This document shows positions 10,452 to 20,407 of a stretch of 27,447 nt of DNA, piece after piece (position 1 is the stretch's first letter; each line of letters starts with the position of its first letter). The stretch is from contig PS015025.1 in assembly GCA_048213135.1 (NCBI GenBank), positions 1-27,447 of the forward strand, in the 5' to 3' direction. A model generated the notes under the pieces. It had not been told where the DNA came from and made no database searches. It saw only the letters and a list, made by a program, of their open reading frames with translations. This stretch comes from Reclinomonas americana ATCC 50394 (taxonomy: Eukaryota > Jakobida > Jakobea > Jakobida). A program made the translations under genes and the position numbers.

Positions 10452-11890
10452 CTAAATGGAACCCCCGTTCGCCCCAGACAGAGAGAGGAACTCGCGTCGC
10501 AGCTCGCGGTTGGAGCGGAAGTCGCCGGTGGTGAACACGGTCACGGTGGTGGAGCCAGTCTTCTCCACGCCACGCATGGCCATGCACATGTGAGTGGCCT
10601 CGGTGCGCACCGCCACGCCTCGTGCACCCAAGATCTCTTGCATCGTCTCCGCCACCTGCCGCGTCAATCGCTCCTGCACCTGCAGCCGACGCGCAAAGCA
10701 CTCCACGAAGCGCGCCATCTTCGACAGTCCCAGAATCTTGCCGTTGGGCAGATAGCCGACAGTCACTTTGCCGTAGAACGGCAGCATGTGGTGCTCGCAC
10801 ATGGAGAAGAAGTCTGCGTGCCGCGGTGANNNNNNNNNNNNNNNNNNNNNNNNNNNNNNNNNNNNNNNNNNNNNNNNNNNNNNNNNNNNNNNNNNNNNNN
10901 NNNNNNNNNNNNNNNNNNNNNNNNNNNNNNNNNNNNNNNNNNNNNNNNNNNNNNNNNNNNNNNNNNNNNNNNNNNNTACGACACAAAAAACAATACAAAA
11001 AACACGCACGAGACACGCAACTAATGTCCTTGACGACCACCATCTCATCGGCCTCGTCCTCAAACACGGCGTCGTTCAACACCTCTGCCACCACGGTCAA
11101 CAATCGCAACAGACACACGCACACACAAACAAAGAGGCGACCACACACCAATCGGATCTTGTTGATAGCCCTGTGCTCCATACATCAGTCACCGTGGAGA
11201 GCAGGTACACACAGAGAGAGGGTGACGCACACACATACCTTGGTGAGGAAGCACAGAGCCTTGGCCCAGCGATCCGGCGTCTTCAGCAGTCCATCGCGCT
11301 TCACATCCTCACCAATCGCCGACAAGATCTTCACACACGTACACAAATGAGTGACAAGCAAACACGCACACACACGCGCACACGCACCTGTTCGCCTGCC
11401 TCTCGCAGTGCCTCCAGCTTGGCCTCTGGCACATCGCCCATGGACAGCGAGGGTGCCGCGAGTGAAGGCGAGCTCTCCTCATCACCCTCGCGACGCATTG
11501 CTGCTTGTCGATGCGCGTGGTTGTGCTGACCGTGACGATGTGCAGGCGACGATGAGCTGCTCTGCCCCGAGCTCTCCTCTGCGTGAGAGAGAAAGAGAGA
11601 GAGTCAGTGCATGTGTGTGTGGGAGAGTGTATGTGTGTGCGCGCAGACAAACCGCCGGAGAAGTCGTCAATGGAGCGCGACTTGGTAAAGGCGCTGCGCT
11701 GCTGCTGTTGCTGTTGTTGTTGGTGGAGAGGGTGCTGGTTGTGTCGCGGCGCTGGAGGCGACGAGGGTCCGCGCAGAGGCTGCTCGAGGGGGGAGAGTGG
11801 AGATGCAGCAGTGTCGGAGTCGTGGCCGGCGGTGGCCTCGGCCGGTAGTGAGATGCTGTCGCCGAGGCGAGTGGGTGCGGGGTCGCTCAT
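10452..11890 (-). CDS. folE/GCH1: GTP cyclohydrolase I
   Basis: Makes 7,8-dihydroneopterin triphosphate from GTP, the first step of tetrahydrobiopterin or folate synthesis. Exons 11653-11890, 11388-11578, 11239-11328, 11149-11170, 11022-11084 and 10452-10813 (TAG) give 321 residues. The conserved core begins at [18 protein letters not shown] and includes DEMVVVKDI, the zinc site FSMCEHHM (Cys and His), the substrate-binding [20 protein letters not shown], and [11 protein letters not shown] with the second zinc-ligand Cys. The first two exons encode about 140 residues of Ser/Pro/Gln/His-rich low-complexity sequence with an eight-Gln tract, longer than the usual N-terminal extension. The N gap 10830-10976 lies within the last intron (10814-11021), whose donor is GTTGCG. 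The flanking exons join as [15 protein letters not shown], so no coding sequence is lost. The two pathways (BH4 or folate) cannot be told apart from this gene alone. Confidence 0.95.
10830..10976. other. assembly gap (147 N) inside the GTP cyclohydrolase intron
   Basis: The exons at 11022-11084 and 10452-10813 abut in frame across the conserved KDI-FSMCEHH region, so only intron sequence is missing. Confidence 0.85.
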
Positions 11891-12040
11891 GGTTGGTGGG
11901 GAACGGAGAAGGTCGGAGTGCGCGCGGGGGTCGATGAAATGTTGACTGCAGCAGAGCGCGCAAAAAGGCGGACAATTTCACACCGGTATCTCTTCGGTTC
12001 CCGCGCTAATGCACTTCATTCCTTCTTCGTCGATGCGTGG

Positions 12041-15000
12041 TCACTTGGGCTTGGCCACCGAGTACGTCGGAAACGGTGGCTGCCAGTCGCTGCCGGGTGC
12101 GCGAGCCGCTGTCGCCGGTGGGGCGGATACAGGAAACTGCAGTGGCTGTGACAAGGCCGACGGCGGGGTCACTGCCGATGTCGGCTGCAGTGATACCGGT
12201 GAGCGCTGGTGCGACAGCAGTGTGATTCGGGCAATGCCGAGCGAAGCACAGTAGACGCGGTGATCGCCGTTGGCCCAGTCCTGCTGCTGGCAGTGGCGAC
12301 TGCAGTAGCGCGCAACATGGCACCGCGAGCAGCGCTGCAGCACACAATTGCCGCTGCCGCACGACCAGCATAGCCGCTTCCACCGCGAATTGGCCGACGA
12401 TCCACTACCGCTTGCAGCTGCTGCAACTGCCGCCGCCGCCGCTGCTGCTGCAGATCCCGACGCCGGCTCCACCTCCGCCTTCGTAACATCTGTTGTTGGG
12501 ACTAGTGTTGTCGACGCCGGTGTCGTTGTTGTTGTTGATGCTGTTGCGGCTGTCGTCGTTGTTGTCGTTGTTGTCGTGGTGGTGGAAGTGGTGGTGGTGG
12601 AAGTGGCCGAGGTTGCAGACGTCTTTGACGACATGCTCAAGCCGGCTGCCGCAGCAAATAGTGCGTACGCTGGCGCCTCGCGTTCACGATATCGCTGGCG
12701 CTGGGCGGCGCCACTGGAGATGGCCGACATGGCACTCGGTCGGCTCGGGTACGTGCTCGGGTACACGTACAACAGACCTGGGCGATGCACGCCGGGGACA
12801 TGCATCAGCGCCGGCACCCATCGTGGGTCACTGGCAGGCGCCGGCGATGAACCGGGAGCGGCCTCCAGGCCCATGGCAGTCACCTCTGCTGCCGCCGACG
12901 GCGGCACCACACGCGACACAATCTGCTCGTACAGCGGATCGGTGTGTGGCAGCGTGTTGGAGCCCTCTGGCACGCGCACGTTGACGGCCACCGACGGCAC
13001 ATGCGCCTCGCTCGCTAATGGCGGTAGTGTGGGTGACGGCGGTCTCACGGGCGGAAGAGATGCGAGCGCTTGTGCGGAGAGTGAGTGCGATGCGGGTTTG
13101 TTGTGCACGCCATTGACGGTCGACGAGAGCGTGATGGTGGCGCGCACCGGCTGATCCGATGCACTTGCGACAGCCGGCACCGCTGCACACAGAAATAAGG
13201 ATGAGCGCTCGACAAGAGTTACAGTGGACAGACATCACCACCACCACCAACCTGCGGCGCCGTTCGCCGGGGCCTTGCCCGTCTGGGAGTTGGAGACGGC
13301 AACTGCAGCAGCAGCCATGGCTGCGACCTTGGCCTGCAACGGCATGTTCATGTTCGACGAGTGCCGCAGCACCGCAGACGACACGGCCGCCACTGCCGCC
13401 ACCAGAGCCTCGGATTCTGTTGAATTCCACAATGGCTCCAACTTTTTCAGCGCCGCCGGTGGCAACGAGGCCACCAGCGACATGATAGTTTCCGAAATCT
13501 CCTCATCCGGCAACACAATCGACCCCGGTGTTCCTGCCACAGCGTTTTCGCTGAGTGCATGCACCACGTGATCGGAGCAGACGGGAGAAAAGAGAAAGAA
13601 AGAAAAGACAAACCCTCCGCCGCAGCGGCCACTGCCAGCTGCTCAGCACGATCAGTCAGCGTCCGCGTCGCTTGCTCCCAACTCTCCGTGGCTACACGAT
13701 GATGAAACAGGTGAGCAGCGAGAGAATACTCCTTCAAAACATTTCGACGAACACAAAACGCAACGAATGGCATTGATGATTTCGCAAATGGAGGACGGTG
13801 TGAGCCTCGGTGAGTCCAGCAGACGAATGAATGGCTCTTTCGCGGCCGCCGGTGCGGCCACCTCAACCGGTCCAGCTGCTGCCGGTGGTGGCGAGGCGAC
13901 TGGCGGAGTCGGAACGGGTGCAACAGGTGGCGGCCGATTGCCGACGCCGTGCCGAATGATCGAGTCTCGCAGCCAGTCCACCAACGGTTCGCCAAGTGTC
14001 TCAAACTATGTGCATGCGACCACAAAAATGAGCACCGCATGGCGACCCCCTGTCTCTAACTGCCGACACTCACCACGCCCGTATTGAACACATCCACTGG
14101 AACTGTTCGCAAACCGAGATCGACAAACGTGTCCACCAGCACACGAAAATCGGCGTCGGGTCCGTGCGGATGTGATTGCGCAAAGGGATCGCGTTCACAT
14201 CGCTCGCACTTGGCACCGCCAGCTAAACACGTCACCACCGACGACTGTAGCGCGGTGAGGAAGAGCGACTTGAGCACTGGTGGTGAGTAGTCCAGCTCGC
14301 CATCCGTGCCGGCCACGGTGGGTGGCGACGGGTCCAGAAGCAAGAGATCGGGCAACTCCTCAAAGATGGCTCGCATCTGCCGCCAGTACCCTTGCGTCAC
14401 ACACATTTCTAGTGGCGTGTCAATCGCCTGTGTACCACACACATAATGTCAGTGTCTCCATCATTGTTGCAGGCACTTTGTGTCGACTCACCGCACACGC
14501 TGCACGGGAGCGACAATCCACGCAGTTCGAGTCGTCCGAGTCGTGTGGTGGTGGCGTTGGGTGCGAATGTGGATGAGCGCCAGCACGAATGAGTGCACGA
14601 ACAATGCTCACATCACGCCCGTAGTAGCACGCCAAGTGCAGCGGCGTGTACTGCGCACACAGGGAGGAGGTGAGTCGAAGAGCAGGAGCAAGAGTGGCGT
14701 GTCGAAGAGCTGCCTCACCCCCGACACATTGGCCAGAGTTGGATCGGCGTTGTTGGCAATCAGCACCGTCACATGTCTGTATGTACCGTACATGACTGCC
14801 TCGTGCAGTGCATACCATCGACCGGGTTTGATGGGCTGGCTGACCAAAAAGGCGCCCGCCTGTGTGATGTGTCTCCGATAGTTGTCGAAATCGACCACTT
14901 CCCGATCGCCCAGCAACGTCGACTGGCCCAGCACCGACGCCTCGTCTGGTCGAAGATGATACGCGGCACACAGTGTGTGATACGTGAGACGAACCCAGCG

Positions 15001-15813
15001 CAGTGCATTTGGGAAGATGTCCCACAGTGACGCATGTGAGCTATGTGTCAACCTCACGCGAGTAAGACACTGGTCCACACGACAATGACGACGACCAAGT
15101 AACTTGGTGTAGGCCAGCGCCGTCAGCCACGAGTTGGGCGGTCCCAGATGACGCGGCTCAGGCAGCGGGCATGAGCCCGCCGGTCGCTGGTGCACCAGTA
15201 ACCGGAACGTAGGGTGACAGTGGATCATGGCAAACACGCAGGCGCCACGCACAGTGACGACTTTTTCGAGGATCTCGTCTTGCTCCTGTCCGTGTGTCGT
15301 GTGAGCACAAGAAGGGGGAAGGCACAACTCACAAGTGCGAAGCGCAACAGTGAGGGCAGCCAGCTTCTGCAGCGACATGCGTGGCGGCACAAACTTGCGC
15401 TCCCCGTGCAGCACAAAGTCGAGCAGCACCTGATTCCACATCCAGTAGCATTGCGTCTCCGGACGGGCAAAGAGCGCCGCGTGCGAGCGCATGAACGAGG
15501 CCGCCTCCTCAAACTTTCCCAGTCGCATCAGCACCTCCGGCACACTGCAAGCTCACAGTGAGCACGTACACGTACAAGCGCCCACACACGCGTCAGCACG
15601 AAACTTGAGACTGTACACGCAGTCTGGAAACCCCAACCCACCCCCCTTGTTGTCAGCACCAATTAGCAACACAACAACAGAACAACAAGAAGAAACACAC
15701 CGCTGTCGGTCACACTCATGTACTTGCTCAGCGCATCCTCGTACCGCCCGATGCGACGCAGCGCGTTGGCCACACAGTGAATGGCGCGCGGGTCACGCGT
15801 GTTGCCCAAACGG
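12041..15813 (-). CDS. TPR-like / ankyrin / MYND zinc-finger protein, 5' end lost in an assembly gap
   Basis: Exons from the gap edge: <15697-15813, 15349-15544, 14719-15285, 14492-14650, 14074-14427, 13765-14005, 13610-13691, 13252-13550 and 12041-13182 (stop). They stay in one frame and encode over 1,000 residues. The N-terminal part has TPR-like helices (ALRRIGRYEDALSKY, LMRLGKFEEAASFM). Ankyrin repeats follow (WYALHEAVMYGTYRHVTVLI; YTPLHLACYYGRDVSIVRAL; IDTPLEMC). A long Pro/Ala/Ser region comes next with a poly-Thr stretch at about 12520-12610 and poly-Ala at 12400-12450. A MYND zinc finger near the C-terminus (about 12249-12372) has CWSC, CSRC, YCSRHCQQQDW and a final His/Cys pair. MYND and ankyrin domains both bind protein partners, so an adaptor or scaffold role is inferred. 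I do not recognise a named orthologue. Introns at 15348 and 13764 start with GTTGCG. Confidence 0.85.
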
Positions 15814-16754
15814 NNNNNNNNNNNNNNNNNNNNNNNNNNNNNNNNNNNNNNNNNNNNNNNNNNNNNNNNNNNNNNNNNNNNNNNNNNNNNNNNNNNNNNN
15901 NNNNNNNNNNNNNNNNNNNNNNNNNNNNNNNNNNNNNNNNNNNNNNNNNNNNNNNNNNNNNNNNNNNNNNNNNNNNNNNNNNNNNNNNNNNNNNNNNNNN
16001 NNNNNNNNNNNNNNNNNNNNNNNNNNNNNNNNNNNNNNNNNNNNNNNNNNNNNNNNNNNNNNNNNNNNNNNNNNNNNNNNNNNNNNNNNNNNNNNNNNNN
16101 NNNNNNNNNNNNNNNNNNNNNNNNNNNNNNNNNNNNNNNNNNNNNNNNNNNNNNNNNNNNNNNNNNNNNNNNNNNNNNNNNNNNNNNNNNNNNNNNNNNN
16201 NNNNNNNNNNNNNNNNNNNNNNNNNNNNNNNNNNNNNNNNNNNNNNNNNNNNNNNNNNNNNNNNNNNNNNNNNNNNNNNNNNNNNNNNNNNNNNNNNNNN
16301 NNNNNNNNNNNNNNNNNNNNNNNNNNNNNNNNNNNNNNNNNNNNNNNNNNNNNNNNNNNNNNNNNNNNNNNNNNNNNNNNNNNNNNNNNNNNNNNNNNNN
16401 NNNNNNNNNNNNNNNNNNNNNNNNNNNNNNNNNNNNNNNNNNNNNNNNNNNNNNNNNNNNNNNNNNNNNNNNNNNNNNNNNNNNNNNNNNNNNNNNNNNN
16501 NNNNNNNNNNNNNNNNNNNNNNNNNNNNNNNNNNNNNNNNNNNNNNNNNNNNNNNNNNNNNNNNNNNNNNNNNNNNNNNNNNNNNNNNNNNNNNNNNNNN
16601 NNNNNNNNNNNNNNNNNNNNNNNNNNNNNNNNNNNNNNNNNNNNNNNNNNNNNNNNNNNNNNNNNNNNNNNNNNNNNNNNNNNNNNNNNNNNNNNNNNNN
16701 NNNNNNNNNNNNNNNNNNNNNNNNNNNNNNNNNNNNNNNNNNNNNNNNNNNNNN
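15814..16754. other. assembly gap (941 N)
   Basis: Separates the minus-strand MYND gene, whose 5' end it hides, from plus-strand coding sequence starting at its right edge. Any shared divergent promoter would be here. Confidence 0.95.
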
Positions 16755-17257
16755 GGGCTCACATATCACCGCACAGGCGATGCGAGTGGTCGCGTGTCGC
16801 ACCCCTCGTGTCCAATGACCTACGAGTGTGTGCCGCTCAACACCAGTGTGGCTGACATTGAGCAGCTGGTGACACTGGACTATGCAGAGCACACGGCAGT
16901 TGCGTCCGCAGGCGAGGGAGTGAGCAAGCAAAGCAAACAGAGAGTGGCTCACCTTTTTCTGTGTTAGGCCTGTGCACTGGAATTGGCGCGCGACTCACGC
17001 GCGCGACGACGCAAGTCGGAGGCGGATGCGTCGGCGGCGGCAGCGGCAGTGGCAACAGCAGCAGTGTCGTCGTCGTCATCGTCGTCATCATCCACGCCCA
17101 CGGAAGCAGAAGATGACAGTGAGCAGCAGCAGCAGCAGCATCGATCGTATTTGCCGCCGGGCGACGACTCAGATCCCGCCGACGTGGCCGATCGGCGTGT
17201 CTATCTCAAGTGCCGGGCACCGATCGAGGCGCTGGCGGCCTCGCGTGCGCGAGAGAT
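16755..17257 (+). CDS. unrecognised coding fragment between two gaps
   Basis: Two exons are proposed. 16755-16898 reads LTYHRTGDASGRVSHPSCPM and continues through YECVPLNTSVADIEQLVTLD. 16968-17257 starts ACALELARDSRARRRKSEAD, runs through Ala, Ser and Gln homopolymer tracts, and ends in DRRVYLKCRAPIEALAASRARE at the next gap. They join in phase 0 across a 69-nt intron with donor GTTGCG and acceptor TTAG. The conserved-looking HPSCP...YECVP segment resembles globular protein sequence, and the second exon has the homopolymer tracts common in this genome. Both ends are missing and I cannot assign a family. An alternative is that only one of the two exons is real. Confidence 0.5.
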
Positions 17258-17544
17258 NNNNNNNNNNNNNNNNNNNNNNNNNNNNNNNNNNNNNNNNNNN
17301 NNNNNNNNNNNNNNNNNNNNNNNNNNNNNNNNNNNNNNNNNNNNNNNNNNNNNNNNNNNNNNNNNNNNNNNNNNNNNNNNNNNNNNNNNNNNNNNNNNNN
17401 NNNNNNNNNNNNNNNNNNNNNNNNNNNNNNNNNNNNNNNNNNNNNNNNNNNNNNNNNNNNNNNNNNNNNNNNNNNNNNNNNNNNNNNNNNNNNNNNNNNN
17501 NNNNNNNNNNNNNNNNNNNNNNNNNNNNNNNNNNNNNNNNNNNN
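17258..17544. other. assembly gap (287 N)
   Basis: Hides the 3' end of the unrecognised plus-strand gene and possibly the distal promoter of the eL38 gene. Confidence 0.95.
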
Positions 17545-17639
17545 AATGTACCACGCAAGCAGGGGAATGACATACTGAGAGAGAAAGAGAGACGCAACGA
17601 GAGAGCACGGCCTCCATTCGCAAGTGTGTGTGATGAAAG

Positions 17640-17647
17640 TGACGTCA
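17640..17647. promoter_or_regulatory. CRE/ATF-like palindrome TGACGTCA upstream of eL38
   Basis: A perfect 8-bp TGACGTCA lies 39 bp before the proposed 5'UTR donor of the ribosomal protein gene. bZIP factors of the CREB/ATF class bind this sequence in animals and fungi. A pyrimidine-rich stretch (17648-17661) follows and could contain the transcription start. Function is inferred from position only. Confidence 0.45.
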
Positions 17648-17686
17648 TCTCGTTTGTCCCCATCACAAAATCACACACTAGTCAAG

Positions 17687-17884
17687 GTGAGCTGCCCGTG
17701 CCGCTCTTGGCTCACACAGGCACACCGGGCAGTCTACTCCTGCTCTTGCTCTGCTCCTCTCTCTCTTTCACGCTTGTGGTGCTGTGTCGTGGGTGTGGTT
17801 GTGAGGGCGATGTGCATGTCTACATGCGCCTTTGTTTGGCACTCGCTCACTCACTCTTTCTCTTTGCGTGTGCGCGCGCAACAG
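17687..17884 (+). other. probable 5'UTR intron of eL38
   Basis: A GTGAGC donor follows CAAG at 17686, and the next strong acceptor, CAACAG, ends exactly one base before the start ATG. The enclosed 198 nt is T-, C- and TG-rich and not coding. Ribosomal protein genes often carry an intron at or near the start codon. Confidence 0.55.
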
Positions 17885-18712
17885 ATGCCGAAGGAGATCA
17901 AGGATATGAAGAAGTTTGTCCTCCTTGCGAGGAACAACGCCAAGAGTTGGGCAAGAGTGTTGCTGTGTGTGTGTGTGTGTGTGTGCCGCATGTGTGCGTG
18001 ATGGCTGCTCACACACTCGTGCACAGCGTGCAAGATCAAGCGCATCAAGGGCAGCGAGGCCACCAAGTTCAAGGTCAGTCACTTCTCCGCGTGTAATCGC
18101 TTCTCTTTTCTGTCACTCTTTGAGAGAGAATTGAGATCCCCTCTTAATGGTGACGTTCCTCGCTCCACACTCCTCTGGCACACGCGCACACACACATACA
18201 CGCACTATATGTGTGTGTATGTGTGGGTGTGAGTGCGTGTGTAATGCGTGTGGGCCCATGAGGATCGGCAAGGTTTCCGGAGGGGAGAATAAGCAGAGAA
18301 GACGCAAGTCTCTTCTGGTTCTTTTGCTGTGACGCCCTCGCCCCTGCGTGCGTCTTCTCTCGTCGTGTTATTGTGGGGAGTAGTTCTGGTGCACGGATCG
18401 TGCCCGGGTAGCTCGTGGCATGCACGCAGTAGAAGCGCTTGGCAGACCAGAGGCACAGTGGAGATACATGATCACTTGATCAATCGCGCATGTGACAATG
18501 ATGATGATGTGTGTGCGCGTGCAGCTGCGCTGCGGACGGTACCTGTACACACTGCTGGTGGAGGACCTCAAGAAGGCCGACAAGCTCAAGGGCGTGTTGC
18601 CGCCGGGTGAGTCGTCTGCGCTTGCCACCGTCGTCTTGCTCACTCACTCACCACGCTGACTGTCGTGTGTGCGTGTGTATTATCAGGCCTGAAGAAGGTC
18701 GAGATCAAATAA
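17885..18712 (+). CDS. RPL38: large-subunit ribosomal protein eL38
   Basis: Exons 17885-17945, 18027-18073, 18525-18606 and 18687-18712 (TAA) encode 71 residues, matching the 69-70 residue family. The start [16 protein letters not shown] and the core KIKRIKG...[15 protein letters not shown], followed by [19 protein letters not shown], align along the whole length with human RPL38. This is a structural protein of the cytosolic 60S subunit. The third intron (18074-18524) is long for this region at 451 nt and rich in TG/CA. The ATG is the first base after an acceptor, so the leader is probably spliced. Confidence 0.97.
17964..17985. repeat. (TG)11 tract inside the first coding intron of eL38
   Basis: An uninterrupted TG run in the 81-nt intron 17946-18026, about 18 nt after the donor. 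Shorter, broken TG and CA runs also lie in the next intron at about 18180-18245. Confidence 0.9.
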
Positions 18713-19055
18713 TCACTTCTGTGGATCATGGTGTTCGTGCTCGGAGACGGGGATGGAGGAGGAGAGTGAGAGAGAGAGAGGAGAAGGGAAGGGAATGAGG
18801 GGAAAGGCATGCGTCGTATGCAGCAGGACCAGGGTGGGAGCGGAGAGGCGACGTTGTTGTTTGCTGGCTCCTCACTGTGGCCTGCATGTGATGTGTGTGC
18901 GCGTGAGTGTCTCTCTCTGTGTGTCCTGCCCCTCCTCGCTTTGTATCTCGCTCCCTTCCTTGTCTTCGTTTCGTGTGGAGTGAAGAAGGCGTCCTGACGG
19001 TGTGCAATTGCATGAGTGTCCTCTTCATTATTCTACCAACACACACTCGCCGGAA
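18713..19055. other. intergenic region with GA-rich and CT-rich stretches
   Basis: 343 bp between two plus-strand genes. It holds a GA-rich segment at about 18750-18805 and CT-rich sequence around 18905-18970. No reading frame with conserved content and no RNA gene is visible. It should hold the eL38 3'UTR and the promoter of the ubiquitin-like gene. Confidence 0.5.
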
Positions 19056-20337
19056 ATGGGCAGTTGCATGTGCTGTGCTTCGCCAGTCAAGGGCGCACCG
19101 GTTGTTCCTCCCGTGCCCGCACTGCTGCTGCAGTCGTCGACCGACGATCGCCACGTTCTCATTCAACGAAACCTGAGTCCGCGTCGCGCGGGCGGAACCG
19201 ACGATCGCTCCTCTGCTGCTCACACACCACTGAGCGAACTCGGCAGCGATGTGCACTTGCAAGCTCCACGGGTGCGTGTGTGTGTGTGTGTGTGAGCCAC
19301 AGAGAAACCAATCCACAACTGATATCGCATTGCTGTACACATGAAGGGGGCACGAGAGGAGCAGAGTGGAGAGAACGCAAAAGAGGAGGAGGAGGGGGTG
19401 ATCGAGGGACCGTATGTGCAGGTGACAAACGGTGCCGACGGGCAACGGAGGCGCATTCCGCTGCGAGGTATGAAAACCACTCTCTCTTTCTCTGTCATTC
19501 TGTGCATTGCTGCTGATCGGAGAGTGCCACGCAGAGGGCATGTCGGTGCGCGATCTGAAGAAGCGCGTGTCGGCGGCGTTTGGGGTACCGCTGGATAGTG
19601 AGCGACTGCGATGCGCGCGGAAGGCGCTCTCGGATGACTATCGTCATGTCGAGTCGTGTTGCGTGCAGCTTGCTCGTGGGAATAGGCAGAGGAGTAGCCG
19701 GCGCTGACATGTGTATTAGATGGAGTGCAGACGCAGGGCGAGGGTCTGGTGTCGGAACTGACGCTGGTGAGTGCCTTGTTCTCGATATCTCTCGTCGCAA
19801 TGCTCACTCTCTCTCCCACCTGCTGCAGGAGATTGTCGAGACGCACCAAGTGAGTGGAGGTCACTGGTCTTCGCTGTGCGCCCCCCTTTTTCCCTCACAT
19901 CTTGAGGCGACGCAGATTGCCATCACCATTGTCACCGGCAGCGGCGATCCGCTGTCCTTGTTTGTGCGCGGTTCGTGCTGCTGTGGCAGGTTGGTCGTGC
20001 GCGGCCGCTCATCGATGCAGCTGCACAGGATCCGATACGGTGGACGACATACGATCGCGGGTCGAGGAAGCAGAAGAGCGTCCGGCCGACACCTTTGACC
20101 TGCTGAGCGCGAACAACCAGGTGAATGCGACAATGGCGTGTTTTCTCTCACGCAACTGGCTGACTGACTGTCGCTGCACCGGCACAGCTCGAGTACGACC
20201 GGAGTCTGCAGGACCAGGGCATTGGCTCTGGCGCCGTGCTGCAACTGGTGGATCGACAAGACAGATTATCCGAGTCTGCCGATCTGTCGTCCACGGCATC
20301 TGCCCCCGACGATCCAGTGGAGCCACCCGAAGAATGA
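19056..20337 (+). CDS. tandem ubiquitin-like-fold protein with N-terminal MGSCMCC lipidation motif
   Basis: Exons 19056-19271, 19347-19467, 19535-19642, 19720-19766, 19829-19849, 19916-19970, 20029-20120 and 20188-20337 (TGA) give 269 residues in one frame. The N-terminus MGSCMCC has Gly2 and Ser3 plus three nearby cysteines, as in dually myristoylated and palmitoylated proteins, so membrane anchoring is likely. After about 80 disordered residues come two segments with the beta-grasp pattern. The first is YVQVTNGADGQRRRIPLREG, followed by SVRDLKKRVSAAFGVPLDS. The second is IAITIVTGSGDPLSLFVRGS, followed by TVDDIRSRVEEAEE and ending DRSLQDQGIGSGAVLQLV like ubiquitin. Neither ends in a Gly-Gly, so conjugation is unlikely and the domains probably bind partners. 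The domain calls rest on pattern similarity. The exon at 19720 has an alternative acceptor. It converges on the WD40 gene 70 bp away. Confidence 0.78.
19276..19294. repeat. (GT)n tract directly after a donor site in the ubiquitin-like gene
   Basis: The donor GTGCGT at 19272 runs straight into the repeat. Confidence 0.85.
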
Positions 20338-20349
20338 AACCACCTCATG

Positions 20350-20376
20350 ACAACAACAACAACAACAACAACAACA
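20350..20376. repeat. (CAA)n trinucleotide tract in the convergent 3' region
   Basis: About eight to nine CAA units between the stop codons of the ubiquitin-like gene and the WD40 gene. Confidence 0.9.
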
Positions 20377-20386
20377 CATCTACGAG

Positions 20387-20392
20387 TTTATT
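20387..20392 (-). terminator. candidate polyadenylation signal AATAAA for the WD40 gene
   Basis: On the minus strand AATAAA begins 15 nt after the WD40 stop codon. If used, the 3'UTR would be very short. It is the only exact hexamer in the 70-bp gap between the convergent genes. Confidence 0.4.
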
Positions 20393-20407
20393 AGAATCCT
20401 TCCCACC

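Noticed and set aside
12348-13154. A 268-codon plus-strand open frame with poly-Val and poly-Ala
   Set aside because: It is the antisense of the large MYND-gene exon. Its runs mirror the poly-Thr and poly-Ala codons, while the minus strand encodes a proper MYND zinc finger.
15491-16967. Frames of 340-450 codons across the 941-N gap
   Set aside because: Nearly all residues are undetermined. The real signals are the MYND gene on the left edge and the separate plus-strand exon on the right edge.
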